From an uncultured Burkholderiales bacterium (GTDB taxonomy: Bacteria > Pseudomonadota > Gammaproteobacteria > Burkholderiales > Burkholderiaceae_C), in contig CALMQI010000078.1 of the NCBI GenBank assembly GCA_937871935.1, forward strand, positions 1 through 36,746: a DNA stretch of 36,746 bases, written 5' to 3'. The position numbers and the translations under genes are program-made. Below, piece by piece: positions 1-7,931 of this stretch. How positions within the stretch are numbered: the stretch's first letter is position 1; each line of letters starts with the position of its first letter. Under the pieces are notes generated by a model, which was not told the DNA's origin, did no database searches, and saw only the letters and a list, made by a program, of their open reading frames with translations.

Positions 1-881
1 CAGATGACCTTGATCTCGCCATTCTCGATCATGTCCTTGCGGTCCTCATCGGAAAAACCTTTCAGCATCTTCTGCACCGCATCCGGTGAACAGGTGCAGT
101 GCCGGATGATGGCGCTGGCCGGATAAACCGTAACGCCGTCCTCGTGATACAGCCGGTACAGCAATTCTTCCGTGGTGAGCGTGGGATCAAGCAACTCATG
201 GTCTTCGACCGTATCAAGCAGCAGCTTGGCTTTCACCCAGTTATCATCTTCCTGAACGAGTTCTTCACCCTCCGGATTGTCGCCCGATGAAAACGGGATG
301 GGGCTTATGCCGCCCTCGGCCGGCAAATGCTGCACCATGATGGCCCCGGCCCGCCAATGGGTGGTTTTCTCGCCCCGCGCCAGCAGCGGCCCGGAAACCA
401 GGCGAAGCCGCGTGGGGATTTGCTCCGATTGCTTGAAATAGGTGTCCGCCGCCGAAGCAAGCGTTGTCCCGTCCAGCGGCACGATGCCTTGATAGCGCTC
501 CATGTCGGAACCCTGATCCACCGTCATCGCCAGATAGCCCTTGCCCAGCAAATCCTGCTGGGTAGGTGCCGTGAGCGCCTCCAGTTTCTTCTTGTTGAAA
601 CGGGCGTAACCGCGCACCCCGTCGGGCGCCATGAAATCCGCCACGATCATGTCAACCGGGCCATCTGTCTTGGTTTGCAGGATGAATTTGCCCTCGAATT
701 TCAGTGTGGCGCCGAGCATGGCGGTAAGCGCAATGGCCTCGGCGAGAAGGGCGGAAACCACCGGTGGATAATCATGGCGATGCACGATGTCATCAATCAC
801 CGCGCCAAGCCTGACAACGCGCCCGCGAACCCCAAGAGGCTTGATCTCGAAGGGCATGACCGTATCCTGTGCGCGCGTCAT
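1..881 (-). CDS. hslO: Hsp33 redox-regulated holdase chaperone (3' end outside window)
   Basis: Hsp33 is a cytoplasmic chaperone switched on by oxidation, when a C-terminal four-cysteine zinc site forms disulfides. I read 293 codons on the minus strand. The first conserved block comes right after the start ([17 protein letters not shown]), and the first cysteine pair appears near the end as RHCTCSP. The frame runs off the window at base 1, just before the expected second pair (CxxC), so the gene is cut by the window edge, not broken. The ATG at 881-879 overlaps the argF stop (ATGA), indicating translational coupling. An internal ATG 8 codons downstream is possible but would lose the overlap. 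argD-argF-hslO order is common in alphaproteobacteria. Confidence 0.95.
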   Translation of the reverse strand, partial: MTRAQDTVMPFEIKPLGVRGRVVRLGAVIDDIVHRHDYPPVVSALLAEAIALTAMLGATLKFEGKFILQTKTDGPVDMIVADFMAPDGVRGYARFNKKKLEALTAPTQQDLLGKGYLAMTVDQGSDMERYQGIVPLDGTTLASAADTYFKQSEQIPTRLRLVSGPLLARGEKTTHWRAGAIMVQHLPAEGGISPIPFSSGDNPEGEELVQEDDNWVKAKLLLDTVEDHELLDPTLTTEELLYRLYHEDGVTVYPASAIIRHCTCSPDAVQKMLKGFSDEDRKDMIENGEIKVI

Positions 882-1813
882 GTCAGGCCGAAACAATGCA
901 GGAGAATGGCTTTCTGCGCATGCAGGCGGTTTTCAGCCTCGTCGAACACAACCGACTGCGGCCCGTCCATGACATCGGAGGTCACCTCTTCGCCGCGGTG
1001 CGCCGGCAGGCAATGCATGAAGACGGCATTTTCTGCAGCCTTCTTCATCAGCGCGGCGTTGACCTGATAGGGCTTCAGCAGGTTGTGGCGGTTAGTGGCA
1101 TCAGCGTCATGCATGGAAACCCACGCATCAGTGACCACACAGGTGGCGCCAGCGACGGCCACATCAGCCGACGTTGTAACGGTAATATCCGCGCCATTGG
1201 TCCGGGCCCATTTCAGCAGGTCAGGATTGAGCGAAAGCGCCCCTGGCGTGGCCACACGCAGCTTGCCGCCGAGCCTTGTCACCGCGTGAACGAAGGAGGC
1301 GGCCACATTGTTGCCATCGCCGACCCAGGCAATGGTCTGTTCTTCAAGCGGCCCCACATGCTCTTCCAGGGTGAGGATGTCGGCCATGATCTGGCAGGGA
1401 TGGGATTTGTTGGTGAGGCCGTTGATCACTGGAACGGTGGCGTGATGCGCCAGCTCCATGAGGTCATCATGGTCCTTGGCCCGGATCATGATGGCATCCA
1501 CAAAGCGCGACAGAACCTGCGCCGTATCGGCGATGGTTTCTCCCCGGCCCAGTTGCATGTCGCCCGCCGAAATGAGCAGGGACTCACCGCCCAATTGCCG
1601 GATGCCAACTTCAAAAGAGACCCGGGTGCGGGTCGACGGCCGCTGGAAGATCAATGCGATGATTTTCCCGGCAAGCAGGGCGGTGGTTTCATGCGTCCCC
1701 TTGCTCAGGCCCGCGCGTCCCGCTTTCATGGCCTTGGCGTCATTGAGAATAACGCGCAAGTCCGCACCCTCGAAATCCGAAAGATCAAGAAAGTGTCTTG
1801 GCGCGTCGCTCAT
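878..1813 (-). CDS. argF: Ornithine carbamoyltransferase
   Basis: This enzyme transfers carbamoyl from carbamoyl phosphate to ornithine to give citrulline in arginine biosynthesis. The 311-residue protein has the usual length. Visible motifs are the carbamoyl-phosphate loop STRTRVSFE (about residues 60-68), HPCQ (138-141), the DAWVSM ornithine-side segment (about 229-234) and [11 protein letters not shown] (267-277) with the catalytic Cys. I chose the ATG at 1813, which shares one base with the argD stop (TGATG). A GTG at 1816 in the same frame would add one residue and give a 4-base overlap. It is the middle gene of a three-gene operon between argD and hslO. Confidence 0.97.
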   Translation of the reverse strand: MSDAPRHFLDLSDFEGADLRVILNDAKAMKAGRAGLSKGTHETTALLAGKIIALIFQRPSTRTRVSFEVGIRQLGGESLLISAGDMQLGRGETIADTAQVLSRFVDAIMIRAKDHDDLMELAHHATVPVINGLTNKSHPCQIMADILTLEEHVGPLEEQTIAWVGDGNNVAASFVHAVTRLGGKLRVATPGALSLNPDLLKWARTNGADITVTTSADVAVAGATCVVTDAWVSMHDADATNRHNLLKPYQVNAALMKKAAENAVFMHCLPAHRGEEVTSDVMDGPQSVVFDEAENRLHAQKAILLHCFGLT

Positions 1814-2991
1814 CACTGTTTCGCTTCAAGGCTGCGGCAGGTCATTTCTAGCTTATTGACGGCCTCGGTGATATCAGCGTCAGTGGCAATCAGCGGCGGC
1901 AGAAGGCGGATAACGCTGTCGCCCGCCGCAATGGTGAGAAGCCTGTGCTCCAAAGCCTTCGCCTGGAAATCCGCATTGGGAACCTTGCACTTGATCCCCA
2001 TCATCAGGCCGGAGCCCCGGATGTCTTCAATGACAGTGGGATGCTCATCCTTGAGCCGCGCCAGTTTTTGCTTCAGGACCAGCGAACGTTGCAGCACATT
2101 ATCGAGGAAACCCTTTTCCAGAACCACATCAAGCACCGCATTGCCCACCGCCGTGGCCAGAGGATTGCCGCCATAGGTTGAGCCATGGGTACCCGCCGTC
2201 ATGCCCTGCGCCGCATTTTCGGTGGCAAGGCAGGCACCCAGCGGAAAGCCGCCGCCAATGCCCTTGGCCACCGCCATGATATCCGGCGTAATCCCGGCCC
2301 ATTCATGAGCAAACAATTTGCCCGTGCGGCCAATGCCACACTGCACTTCATCGAGCACCAGCAGAATGCCATGCTCATCGCAAAGCGCCCGCATGGCGCG
2401 CAGGTCTTCCGGCGGCACCGGGCGAACCCCGCCTTCGCCTTGAATGGGCTCAATCAATATGCCCGCAGTCTCCGGGCCAATTGCCGCCTTCAACGCTTCA
2501 AAATCGCCAAAGGCAATTTGATCGAAGCCTTCAACCCTCGGCCCGAAGCCTTCGAGATATTTCGCCTGGCCGCCCGCCGCAATTGTTGCCAGCGTGCGCC
2601 CATGAAACGCGCCTTCAAAGGTGATCAGGCGGTAGCGCTCCGGATGTCCCTTCGCCGCATGATATTTCCGCGCCATCTTGATCGAACATTCCAGCGCCTC
2701 TGCGCCGGAGTTGGTGAAGAACACCGTGTCAGCGAAAGTGGCATCGATCAGCCGCTGGGCCAGTTTCTCCTGCCCCGGCATCTGGTAGATGTTCGATGTG
2801 TGCCAGATCTTCTGCGCCTGATCGGTGAGTGCCTTCACCAGATGCGGATGTGCATGTCCGCAGCTTGTAACCGCAACGCCGCCGCCGAAATCCAGATAGG
2901 CTTCGCCCTCGGGGGTGAAAACGCGCATGCCTTCGCCCCGCTCAAAACTGATTTTGGCGCGATTATAAGTGGGAAGGACGGCTGCAATCAT
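1813..2991 (-). CDS. argD: Acetylornithine/succinyldiaminopimelate aminotransferase
   Basis: PLP-dependent class III aminotransferase that makes N-acetylornithine in the arginine pathway; some members also serve the lysine pathway. The 392-residue protein shows the GAFHGRTLA segment (about 128-136), EPIQGEGG (181-188), [12 protein letters not shown] with the PLP-contacting Asp near 214, and the Schiff-base lysine in AKGIGGGFP near 243. The frame is open for 41 further codons upstream, but I chose the ATG at 2991-2989: AAGGA sits 8 bases upstream, the protein then starts where the family does ([12 protein letters not shown]), and the upstream stretch is instead a hairpin-containing leader. It heads the argD-argF-hslO operon, divergent from gcrA. 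Confidence 0.95.
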   Translation of the reverse strand: MIAAVLPTYNRAKISFERGEGMRVFTPEGEAYLDFGGGVAVTSCGHAHPHLVKALTDQAQKIWHTSNIYQMPGQEKLAQRLIDATFADTVFFTNSGAEALECSIKMARKYHAAKGHPERYRLITFEGAFHGRTLATIAAGGQAKYLEGFGPRVEGFDQIAFGDFEALKAAIGPETAGILIEPIQGEGGVRPVPPEDLRAMRALCDEHGILLVLDEVQCGIGRTGKLFAHEWAGITPDIMAVAKGIGGGFPLGACLATENAAQGMTAGTHGSTYGGNPLATAVGNAVLDVVLEKGFLDNVLQRSLVLKQKLARLKDEHPTVIEDIRGSGLMMGIKCKVPNADFQAKALEHRLLTIAAGDSVIRLLPPLIATDADITEAVNKLEMTCRSLEAKQ

Positions 2992-3387
2992 CGAAAGAGT
3001 CCTTGGTGCAAAGCAAAATGCGCCGCTCAGGGAACGGCGCAAGTAATTTTTTCTCACTATAAGTGCATGATTGCGCTCGGTCAATTGCGTGGTGTGCGGC
3101 GCACTCATCAACATGAGTCAAAACAGCGCATGGACCTCTGATTCCCGATGGCAGTAAGGTCTTGTTAACCAAGCGGCGGCGCGTGATTAGCTGGGGAAAA
3201 CATAAAAAACACGCTGCCGGATTCTTGTAGTCGAGTCACCGCGTATAGTAGTGTCCGCTCATTAGAGCTACGATATGTAGCGTTCCAAAGTCACTTATAG
3301 CGTCAACGCGCCGAGAGGTCATTTCTGCGCTAGATGGGGGATTCAAAATTGAACGAGATGCCAACACAAGTTATCGGCAACGAAAAA
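2992..3387. promoter_or_regulatory. Divergent argD/gcrA control region with clustered GANTC sites
   Basis: This gap between argD (minus) and gcrA (plus) holds six GANTC pentamers at 2997-3001, 3115-3119, 3140-3144, 3220-3224, 3233-3237 and 3340-3344 (the last lies between the two possible gcrA starts). Chance would give between one and two in this length. GANTC is the target of the alphaproteobacterial methylase CcrM, and GcrA is known to act with sigma-70 at promoters carrying methylated GANTC. Methylation-sensitive or self-regulated control of gcrA is therefore inferred, not shown. The region is also more AT-rich than its flanks. I did not find a clear -35/-10 pair. Confidence 0.55.
3019..3041 (-). 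promoter_or_regulatory. Hairpin in the argD leader, possible attenuator
   Basis: TGCGCCG at 3019-3025 pairs perfectly with CGGCGCA at 3035-3041 around a 9-base loop. In the argD transcript (minus strand) the stem is followed by TTTTGCTTT, then the AAGGA ribosome site and the argD ATG, which is the layout of a leader terminator or attenuator. Read on the plus strand, a T-run at 3047-3052 follows the stem after five bases, so it could also stop plus-strand transcription. I see no leader peptide and recognise no known riboswitch. Confidence 0.4.
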
Positions 3388-3915
3388 ATGCCCTGGACGG
3401 ATGAGCGTGTGGAGCTTCTCAAGAAGCTCTGGACCGAGGGCCACAGCGCCAGCCAGATTGCAGCCCGCCTTGGCATGGGGGTCACGCGCAACGCCGTTAT
3501 CGGCAAGGTGCACCGGCTGAATCTTTCAGGCCGTGTCACCCAGCCGCGCTCCACCGAGCCTCGCGCTCCGCGCAAGACCCGCGAACCCAGCCATCCCGGC
3601 AGGCCCGTGGGTTCGCCCTCCATGCCGAGCACCGGAAACACGGCGCTCAAGACCTTTGTACGGGTTGAACCCATTCAGCGCCAGATCGCTCTGCCGGAAC
3701 CGCAACCGCTCAGGCTGGTGGACCTGCCCAAGGGCGGCCGCGTCACCATCCTTCATCTCTCCGACAAAACCTGCAAATGGCCCATCGGCGATCCAGGCTC
3801 GGAAGATTTCTGCTTCTGCGGCCACTCCCCGCGCGATAAGTCGCCCTACTGCGAATACCACGCAAGAGCTGCCTACCAGCCCATGCAGGACCGTAGGCAT
3901 AGGAAGTTTGGCTAA
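3388..3915 (+). CDS. gcrA: GcrA cell cycle regulator
   Basis: GcrA is an alphaproteobacterial regulator that binds sigma-70 RNA polymerase and promotes transcription at CcrM-methylated promoters. The 175-residue protein has the N-terminal DNA-binding helix-turn-helix (WTDERVELLKKLW at 3-15, then SASQIAARLG and TRNAVIGKVHRL to about 44), a proline- and arginine-rich linker (about 50-110), and the conserved C-terminal sigma-interacting module with CKWPIG (129-134), FCFCG (141-145) and YCEYH (154-158). I chose the ATG at 3388 because it gives the family's usual MxWTDERV start. In-frame ATGs at 3334 and 3358 would add 18 or 10 unconserved residues, and none of the three has a strong ribosome site. 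It is divergent from argD. Confidence 0.93.
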   Translation: MPWTDERVELLKKLWTEGHSASQIAARLGMGVTRNAVIGKVHRLNLSGRVTQPRSTEPRAPRKTREPSHPGRPVGSPSMPSTGNTALKTFVRVEPIQRQIALPEPQPLRLVDLPKGGRVTILHLSDKTCKWPIGDPGSEDFCFCGHSPRDKSPYCEYHARAAYQPMQDRRHRKFG

Positions 3916-3936
3916 GGATTAGCGAATTATTTTTTT
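3911..3936 (+). terminator. Weak intrinsic terminator candidate after gcrA
   Basis: GCTAA (3911-3915, including the gcrA stop) pairs with TTAGC (3919-3923) around a 3-base loop, and a run of seven Ts follows at 3930-3936 after six spacer bases. The stem is short and AT-rich. A second perfect 6-bp stem, TTTCCT/AGGAAA, lies at 3954-3968 without a T-run. Confidence 0.25.
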
Positions 3937-4021
3937 CATGCCTATCCCCGGCCTTTCCTCTAAGGAAACGAGAACCGGAACTTTCTTCGCAGACTTATCT
4001 GCTCGGATTGGCGACTGAAGG

Positions 4022-4531
4022 ATGTACGGATATCGACTGACCAAGTATGACCCTGCATACAGAGATGATCAGGGTGCGTTCATGATTGACGACTGGATTG
4101 GCGTTTCTGAAATTAGTCGCTGTTTTGGCGGCAAAACCCTTTCGAGGGAGGACTACCTCGAAGTTGAGGGAAAATATGCAGAAACTGCACGGCGGCTTTT
4201 GTCGGACGCAGGCATCCATGCGATGCGCATCAGCAACCTCAAAATCCACTCAAACGTCATCGATAGAGAGATTGGTGATGGCTTGGTCGAAAGATGCGCA
4301 GAACTACAAGACGACAAGACAGTTGCAGGAAGGGATTTGGAAGAAGTTGTGCGAGGATGCCTTCGCGAATACATTTGGTGCCGACTGTTCGGTCCACAGG
4401 AGTCTTACATTCACTTCGGGTATGATTACTACATCTACATCGGTCTTCCGAAACCCGCATCAACTGAATCTGTGCCGCCAGGAATGTTCCTTGAGGAGTG
4501 TGAATCTCCGTACATGAATATTGACGAATAG
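4022..4531 (+). CDS. Conserved hypothetical protein, possibly DUF7683-like
   Basis: 169 residues, soluble, acidic, no signal peptide or membrane helix. I cannot assign a function. It starts MYGYRLTKYDP, has a central charged helical region, and ends with an aromatic block (EYIWCRLFGP, then HFGYDYYIYIG near 134-144). This resembles a widespread uncharacterised bacterial family I know only by its ends (MYGYRLTKYDP; YDYYxYxG); the DUF7683 label is a memory-based guess. GAAGG abuts the ATG at 4022. Its base composition is clearly more AT-rich than argF or gcrA, suggesting a more recent arrival. It converges on the phoB fragment with a 29-base gap. I see no toxin-like or other partner beside it. 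Confidence 0.75.
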   Translation: MYGYRLTKYDPAYRDDQGAFMIDDWIGVSEISRCFGGKTLSREDYLEVEGKYAETARRLLSDAGIHAMRISNLKIHSNVIDREIGDGLVERCAELQDDKTVAGRDLEEVVRGCLREYIWCRLFGPQESYIHFGYDYYIYIGLPKPASTESVPPGMFLEECESPYMNIDE

Positions 4532-4560
4532 CTGGTTGGTTCCGATGGGCGCGGTAATGC

Positions 4561-4845
4561 TTACGCCGCCCCAAATCTTTCATCGAAAGCATAACCCATG
4601 CTGCGCACCGTGCGGATGGGGTCGCTTTCGCGGCCGCGCTGCAGGGATTTCCGCAAGCGGCCCACATGCACGTCAACGGTGCGTTCATCCACATAGATGT
4701 CGCGGCCCCACACGGCATCGAGAAGCTGCGAGCGCGAATAGACCCGGCCCGGATTCTGCATCAGGTGCTCAAGCAGGCGGAATTCCGTGGGCGAGAGCTC
4801 GATGTCGCGCTTCGAGCGCGTCACCCGCCGCGCCCGCCGGTCGAG
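4561..4845 (-). CDS. phoB: PhoB response regulator, C-terminal DNA-binding domain only
   Basis: About 94 codons of an OmpR/PhoB winged-helix domain: SPTEFRLLEHLMQNPGRVYSR, then LLDAVWGRDIYVDERTVDVHVGRLRK and a C-terminal IRTVRSMGYAFDE hairpin. PhoB activates phosphate-starvation genes after phosphorylation by PhoR, and this part binds pho boxes. The receiver domain that should precede it is absent: upstream of about 4845 the sequence becomes a penicillin acylase fragment in a different frame. The true gene is probably intact in its source genome and was cut by the join. phoB near gcrA-argD fits an alphaproteobacterial neighbourhood. Another OmpR-family regulator is possible but less likely. 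Confidence 0.85.
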   Translation of the reverse strand, partial: LDRRARRVTRSKRDIELSPTEFRLLEHLMQNPGRVYSRSQLLDAVWGRDIYVDERTVDVHVGRLRKSLQRGRESDPIRTVRSMGYAFDERFGAA

Positions 4846-4851
4846 CCGGCC
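4846..4851. other. Sequence join 1: phoB to penicillin acylase fragment
   Basis: On the minus strand the acylase frame reads good homology to ...SGKLPLR (about 4852) and then nonsense to a stop at 4821. The PhoB frame has no homology above about 4845 and is recognisable from DRRARRVTRS onward. Two truncated, unrelated proteins in different frames abut within a few bases. The join sits in a GC-rich stretch, a likely place for a false overlap. Confidence 0.75.
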
Positions 4852-5243
4852 CGGCGCAGCGGCAGCTTGCCGCTCGTGTAGAAGCCGATGTGCTTGTCGT
4901 CGGCGTAGAACGAGTTGAACGTCTGCGGGGTCAGCTGCGCCGCCTTGCGGAAGTCCTCGAAGCTCTTGACGCGGCCGAACGTCATCTGCTGGAAGAACGC
5001 CTGGTCGACGACGTCCTGGCCGTAGCTCGAGCGCTTGCGCGCGATCGCGACGGTCTGGCTGCCGTTGGCCCGGTTCGCGTAGCCGACGACCGGGCCGTGG
5101 ACCGTGCGGTAGAAGACGACGCGGACCTTCTTCGTGCCCTGCGTCAGCACGCCGGCGTCGATCTTCTCCATCTTCGTGCACTTGCCCTTGTACAGGTACT
5201 TCTGCCGGCTGCCGCCGCAGAGCGTCTCGGCGAAGTTGTCGAC
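4852..5243 (-). CDS. Penicillin acylase family protein, interior fragment
   Basis: About 130 codons that match the interior of the large (beta) chain of Ntn-hydrolase penicillin acylases, which cleave side-chain amides of beta-lactams or acyl-homoserine lactones after self-processing. Recognisable segments are YLYKGKC, VFYRTVHGPVVGYA, ARKRSSYGQDVVDQ, FFQQMTFGRVKSFEDF and FYADDKHIGFYTSGKLPLR. The catalytic N-terminal serine and the flanking domains are missing on both sides. By chance it is in frame with the upstream dihydroorotase-like gene, producing a false 408-residue fusion. The wording resembles actinobacterial members, so this is probably a third source organism; that taxonomic call is an impression only. 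Confidence 0.75.
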
Positions 5244-5250
5244 GATGTCC
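5240..5250. other. Sequence join 2: penicillin acylase fragment to pyrC'
   Basis: On the minus strand the dihydroorotase-like protein follows its family to residue 268 ([10 protein letters not shown], codon 5246-5244). The next residues (VDNFAETLCGG...YLYKGKC) belong to a penicillin acylase. Both proteins are truncated at the same place. The shared frame is coincidental; the two folds are unrelated and the fusion would lack essential parts of each. Confidence 0.75.
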
Positions 5251-6047
5251 ACGTCGGTCAGGTGCAGCGAATGCACGCTGACGTCGGCGCTGATCGGCAG
5301 GCCCTCGCGCTTGGCCTGCCGCACCAGCGCGACGCCGGCGGCGCTGGACAGCCGGCACAGGTGAACCCGCGCCGAGGTCGTGCGCACCAGCTCGATGATG
5401 GTGTGCAGCGCCACCGTCTCGGCCGCCACCGGCACGCCAGACAGACCGAGCCGGGTAGCCACCGCGCCGCTGGCGGCGACGCCCTGGCCGAGCCAGCTGT
5501 CCTGCGGCCGCAGCCACACCGTGTGGCCGAAAGTGGCGGCGTACTGCAGCGCCCGCAGCAGCACCATGGTGTCGCGCACCGGCGCATCGGCCTGCGAGAA
5601 GCCGACGCAGCCGGCCTCGCTGAGCTCGGCCATCTCGGTGAGCACCTCGCCGGCGAGCCCACGCGTCAGCGCGCCGAGCGGGAACAGGCGGCACGACGAC
5701 AGCTTGCGGGCGCGGAACTTGAGCATCTCCACAAGCCCCGGCTCGTCCAGCGGCGGGTCGGTATCCGGCGGGCACACGAGGCTCGTCACGCCGCCGGCGG
5801 CAGCCGCCCGCAGCTCGCTTTCGAGCATGCCTTCGTGCTCGTGGCCCGGCTCGCGCAGCCGTGCAGCCAGGTCGACCAGACCCGGCATCACGACGCAACC
5901 GCTGGCGTCGATGCGACGCGCGCCGCCGGCACCCAGCGCGCGGCCGATCGCCGTGATGCGCCCGTCCGCGATCACCACGTCGGCTGTCTCGTCGCGGCCC
6001 GAGGCCGGATCGATCACGCGGCCGCCCTGGATGAGCAACTGGGTCAT
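5244..6047 (-). CDS. pyrC': Non-catalytic dihydroorotase homologue PyrC' (truncated by join)
   Basis: The first 268 residues of a dihydroorotase-like amidohydrolase ([17 protein letters not shown]...). Catalytic dihydroorotases carry a zinc-binding HxH in the segment DxHxHLREPG; here it reads [10 protein letters not shown] (about 59-68), with Ala and Arg in place of the two His. This matches the known catalytically dead PyrC' of Pseudomonas, which holds aspartate transcarbamoylase (PyrB) in its dodecamer. Its ATG overlaps the pyrB stop by four bases (ATGA), which fits a structural subunit made with PyrB. The expected remaining ~150 residues are missing because of join 2. An active dihydroorotase would have to be encoded elsewhere. 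Confidence 0.88.
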
Positions 6048-7006
6048 GCTTCGTTCCCGGCGATGATCGACATCACCGCCATGCGCACCGCGATGCCGAA
6101 GGTCACCTGCGGCAGGATCACGCTGTGGCTGCCATCGGCGACGCTGGAATCGATCTCGACGCCGCGGTTGATCGGCCCCGGATGCATCACGATCGCGTCG
6201 GGCTTGGCCAGCGCCAGCTTGTCGGGCGTGAGGCCGAAGGTCTTGGCGAACTCGCCGGCGCTCGGCAGCATCGCGCCGCTCATGCGCTCGTTCTGCAGAC
6301 GCAGCATGATGATCACATCGGCGCCGCGGATGCCCTCGGCCATGTCGTGGCAGACGCGCACCCCCATCTCGCGCAGGTCGCCCGGCACCAGTGTGCGCGG
6401 GCCGACCGCGCGCACCTCGGGCACACCGAGCGTGGTGAGCGCATGGATGTCGGAGCGTGCCACGCGCGAGTGCACGATGTCGCCGACGATGGCCACTGTG
6501 AGCTGCGAGAAGTCGCGCTTGAAGTGGCGGATCGTGTACATGTCGAGCAGGCCTTGCGTGGGGTGCGCATGGCGCCCGTCGCCGGCGTTGACCACGTGCA
6601 CGTGCGGCGCGCAGTGCTGGGCGATCAGGTAGGGTGCGCCCGACTCGCTGTGCCGCACGATGAACATGTCGGCATGCATGGCCGACAGGTTGGCGATGGT
6701 GTCGAGCAGGCTCTCGCCCTTGGCGGTCGAGCTGCGCGCGATGTCGAGGTTGATCACGTCGGCGCTCAGGCGCTTGGCCGCGATTTCGAAGGTGGTGCGC
6801 GTGCGGGTGCTGTTCTCGAAGAACAGGTTGAACACGCTCTTGCCCCGCAGCAGCGGCACCTTCTTGACCTCGCGGTCGTTCACCGACAGAAAGGTGCCCG
6901 CGGTGTCGAGCACCTGCGTGACCACCTCGCGCGGCAGGCCCTCGATCGACAGCAGGTGGATCAGCTCGCCGTGGGCGTTGAGCTGGGGATTGCGGCGCGA
7001 CAGCAT
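6044..7006 (-). CDS. pyrB: Aspartate carbamoyltransferase catalytic chain
   Basis: Condenses carbamoyl phosphate with aspartate in the first committed step of pyrimidine synthesis. The 320-residue protein shows the carbamoyl-phosphate loop STRTRTTFE (66-74), the KGES loop (about 96-99), HPTQ (148-151) and HPGPINRG (275-282). There is no pyrI-type regulatory subunit; instead pyrC' overlaps it downstream, the class A (PyrB-PyrC') arrangement known from Pseudomonas. It lies 11 bases after pyrR in the yqgE-ruvX-pyrR-pyrB-pyrC' operon. Confidence 0.97.
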   Translation of the reverse strand: MLSRRNPQLNAHGELIHLLSIEGLPREVVTQVLDTAGTFLSVNDREVKKVPLLRGKSVFNLFFENSTRTRTTFEIAAKRLSADVINLDIARSSTAKGESLLDTIANLSAMHADMFIVRHSESGAPYLIAQHCAPHVHVVNAGDGRHAHPTQGLLDMYTIRHFKRDFSQLTVAIVGDIVHSRVARSDIHALTTLGVPEVRAVGPRTLVPGDLREMGVRVCHDMAEGIRGADVIIMLRLQNERMSGAMLPSAGEFAKTFGLTPDKLALAKPDAIVMHPGPINRGVEIDSSVADGSHSVILPQVTFGIAVRMAVMSIIAGNEA

Positions 7007-7017
7007 CGTCGTGGTGT

Positions 7018-7521
7018 TCAGGTCTTGTGGCGGAACGAGAAGGTGAAGCGCCCGTCGTCGGTACGCGCGAGCGTCAAGCGTTGTTCGGCCGGCAGCACGA
7101 TGCGCGCGGCCGCCACCGAGGCCTGGATTGGCAGCTCGCGGCCGCCACGGTCGACCAGCACCGCCAGGTCCACGCGGGTCGGGCGGCCGAAGTCGAACAG
7201 CTCGTTGATCACCGCGCGAATGGTGCGGCCGGTCTCGAGCACGTCGTCGACCAGCAGGATGCGGGCGCCGTCGATGGCGAACGGCAGCTTGGTCGCGTCG
7301 CCGCCGCCGGCCAGGCCGCGGGCGCCGAAGTCGTCGCGGTGCAGGGTGCTCGAGATCACCCCGGGCTCGCCGGGGCGCTGCAGGTCGGCATGCAGCCGCT
7401 CGGCCAGCCAGGCGCCGCCCGACCAGATGCCGACCAGCACGGTGTCGGCGTGCAGCAGCGGCCGCACTCCTGCGAGCAGCTCGGCATACAGCGCTTCGGC
7501 GTCGAGGGTCAAGGTGCTCAT
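7018..7521 (-). CDS. pyrR: PyrR: uracil phosphoribosyltransferase / pyrimidine regulator
   Basis: 167-residue type I phosphoribosyltransferase with the PRPP-binding loop [13 protein letters not shown] (88-100) after a typical alpha/beta core. Gram-positive PyrR binds pyr mRNA and also makes UMP from uracil and PRPP. In proteobacteria its regulatory role is less certain, and I see no PyrR-binding anti-antiterminator hairpin in the short gap before pyrB. The ATG at 7521 overlaps the ruvX stop by four bases (ATGA). Its position just before pyrB supports a pyrimidine role. Confidence 0.92.
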   Translation of the reverse strand: MSTLTLDAEALYAELLAGVRPLLHADTVLVGIWSGGAWLAERLHADLQRPGEPGVISSTLHRDDFGARGLAGGGDATKLPFAIDGARILLVDDVLETGRTIRAVINELFDFGRPTRVDLAVLVDRGGRELPIQASVAAARIVLPAEQRLTLARTDDGRFTFSFRHKT

Positions 7522-7931
7522 GGCAGGGTACGCAGGAACTGTTCGAGTATCAGGCCGGCGGCCACGGCGTCCAGGTCGGCGGCGCCGGCCGCGCGGGCCT
7601 CGGTGGTGGTGTAGCGCTCGTCGACCTCGTGCACCGGCAACCGGAAGCGCCCGTGCAGTTGGCGGGCGAAACGCTGCGCCCGGCGCGTATTGTCATGCGG
7701 CGCGCCGTCGGGGTGCACCGGCACGCCGACCACAAGCGCGTCGGGTTGCCAGGCGGTCACCTGCGCCGCGATCGCCGCGAAGCGCGCGTCGCCGGCGACG
7801 GTGATGGTGGCCAGCGGCGTGGCCTGGCGCAGCAAGCTGTTGCCGACGGCCACGCCGACGCGGCGCAGGCTGACGTCGAAAGCAAGATAGGTGGAGGGGC
7901 GGGGCGAGGTGGCATGGCCGGGCTGGCTCAT
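7518..7931 (-). CDS. ruvX: RuvX/YqgF family putative Holliday junction resolvase
   Basis: 137-residue RNase H-fold protein of the YqgF family, linked to Holliday-junction cleavage and 16S rRNA 5' processing. Acidic active-site candidates are D19 in the first strand ([16 protein letters not shown]), the D104/E105 pair in [12 protein letters not shown] and an Asp in the C-terminal helix ([14 protein letters not shown]). The frame is open far upstream, but the ATG at 7931 overlaps the yqgE stop (ATGA) and gives family length. The first 13 residues are a low-complexity lead-in. yqgE-ruvX-pyrR-pyrB is a well-known proteobacterial order. Confidence 0.93.
   Translation of the reverse strand: MSQPGHATSPRPSTYLAFDVSLRRVGVAVGNSLLRQATPLATITVAGDARFAAIAAQVTAWQPDALVVGVPVHPDGAPHDNTRRAQRFARQLHGRFRLPVHEVDERYTTTEARAAGAADLDAVAAGLILEQFLRTLP

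Noticed and set aside
3061-3180. A small gene in the argD/gcrA gap (an upstream extension of ArgD or a minus-strand ORF)
   Set aside because: The extension lacks homology, crosses the leader hairpin, and the downstream ATG has a proper ribosome site.
4561-5898. A 445-residue protein with a PhoB domain at its end
   Set aside because: Only the last ~94 residues have homology; the rest is a frame-shifted reading of the acylase and pyrC' sequences.
4821-6047. A dihydroorotase-penicillin acylase fusion enzyme
   Set aside because: Both halves are incomplete and unrelated, and taxonomic signals change at the boundary. A chance in-frame join explains it better.
4521-6632. 703-residue plus-strand open frame across phoB, the acylase fragment, pyrC' and pyrB
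   Set aside because: It crosses two joins antisense to well-recognised genes and its Arg/Ala/His-rich translation resembles no family. It arises from high third-position GC.
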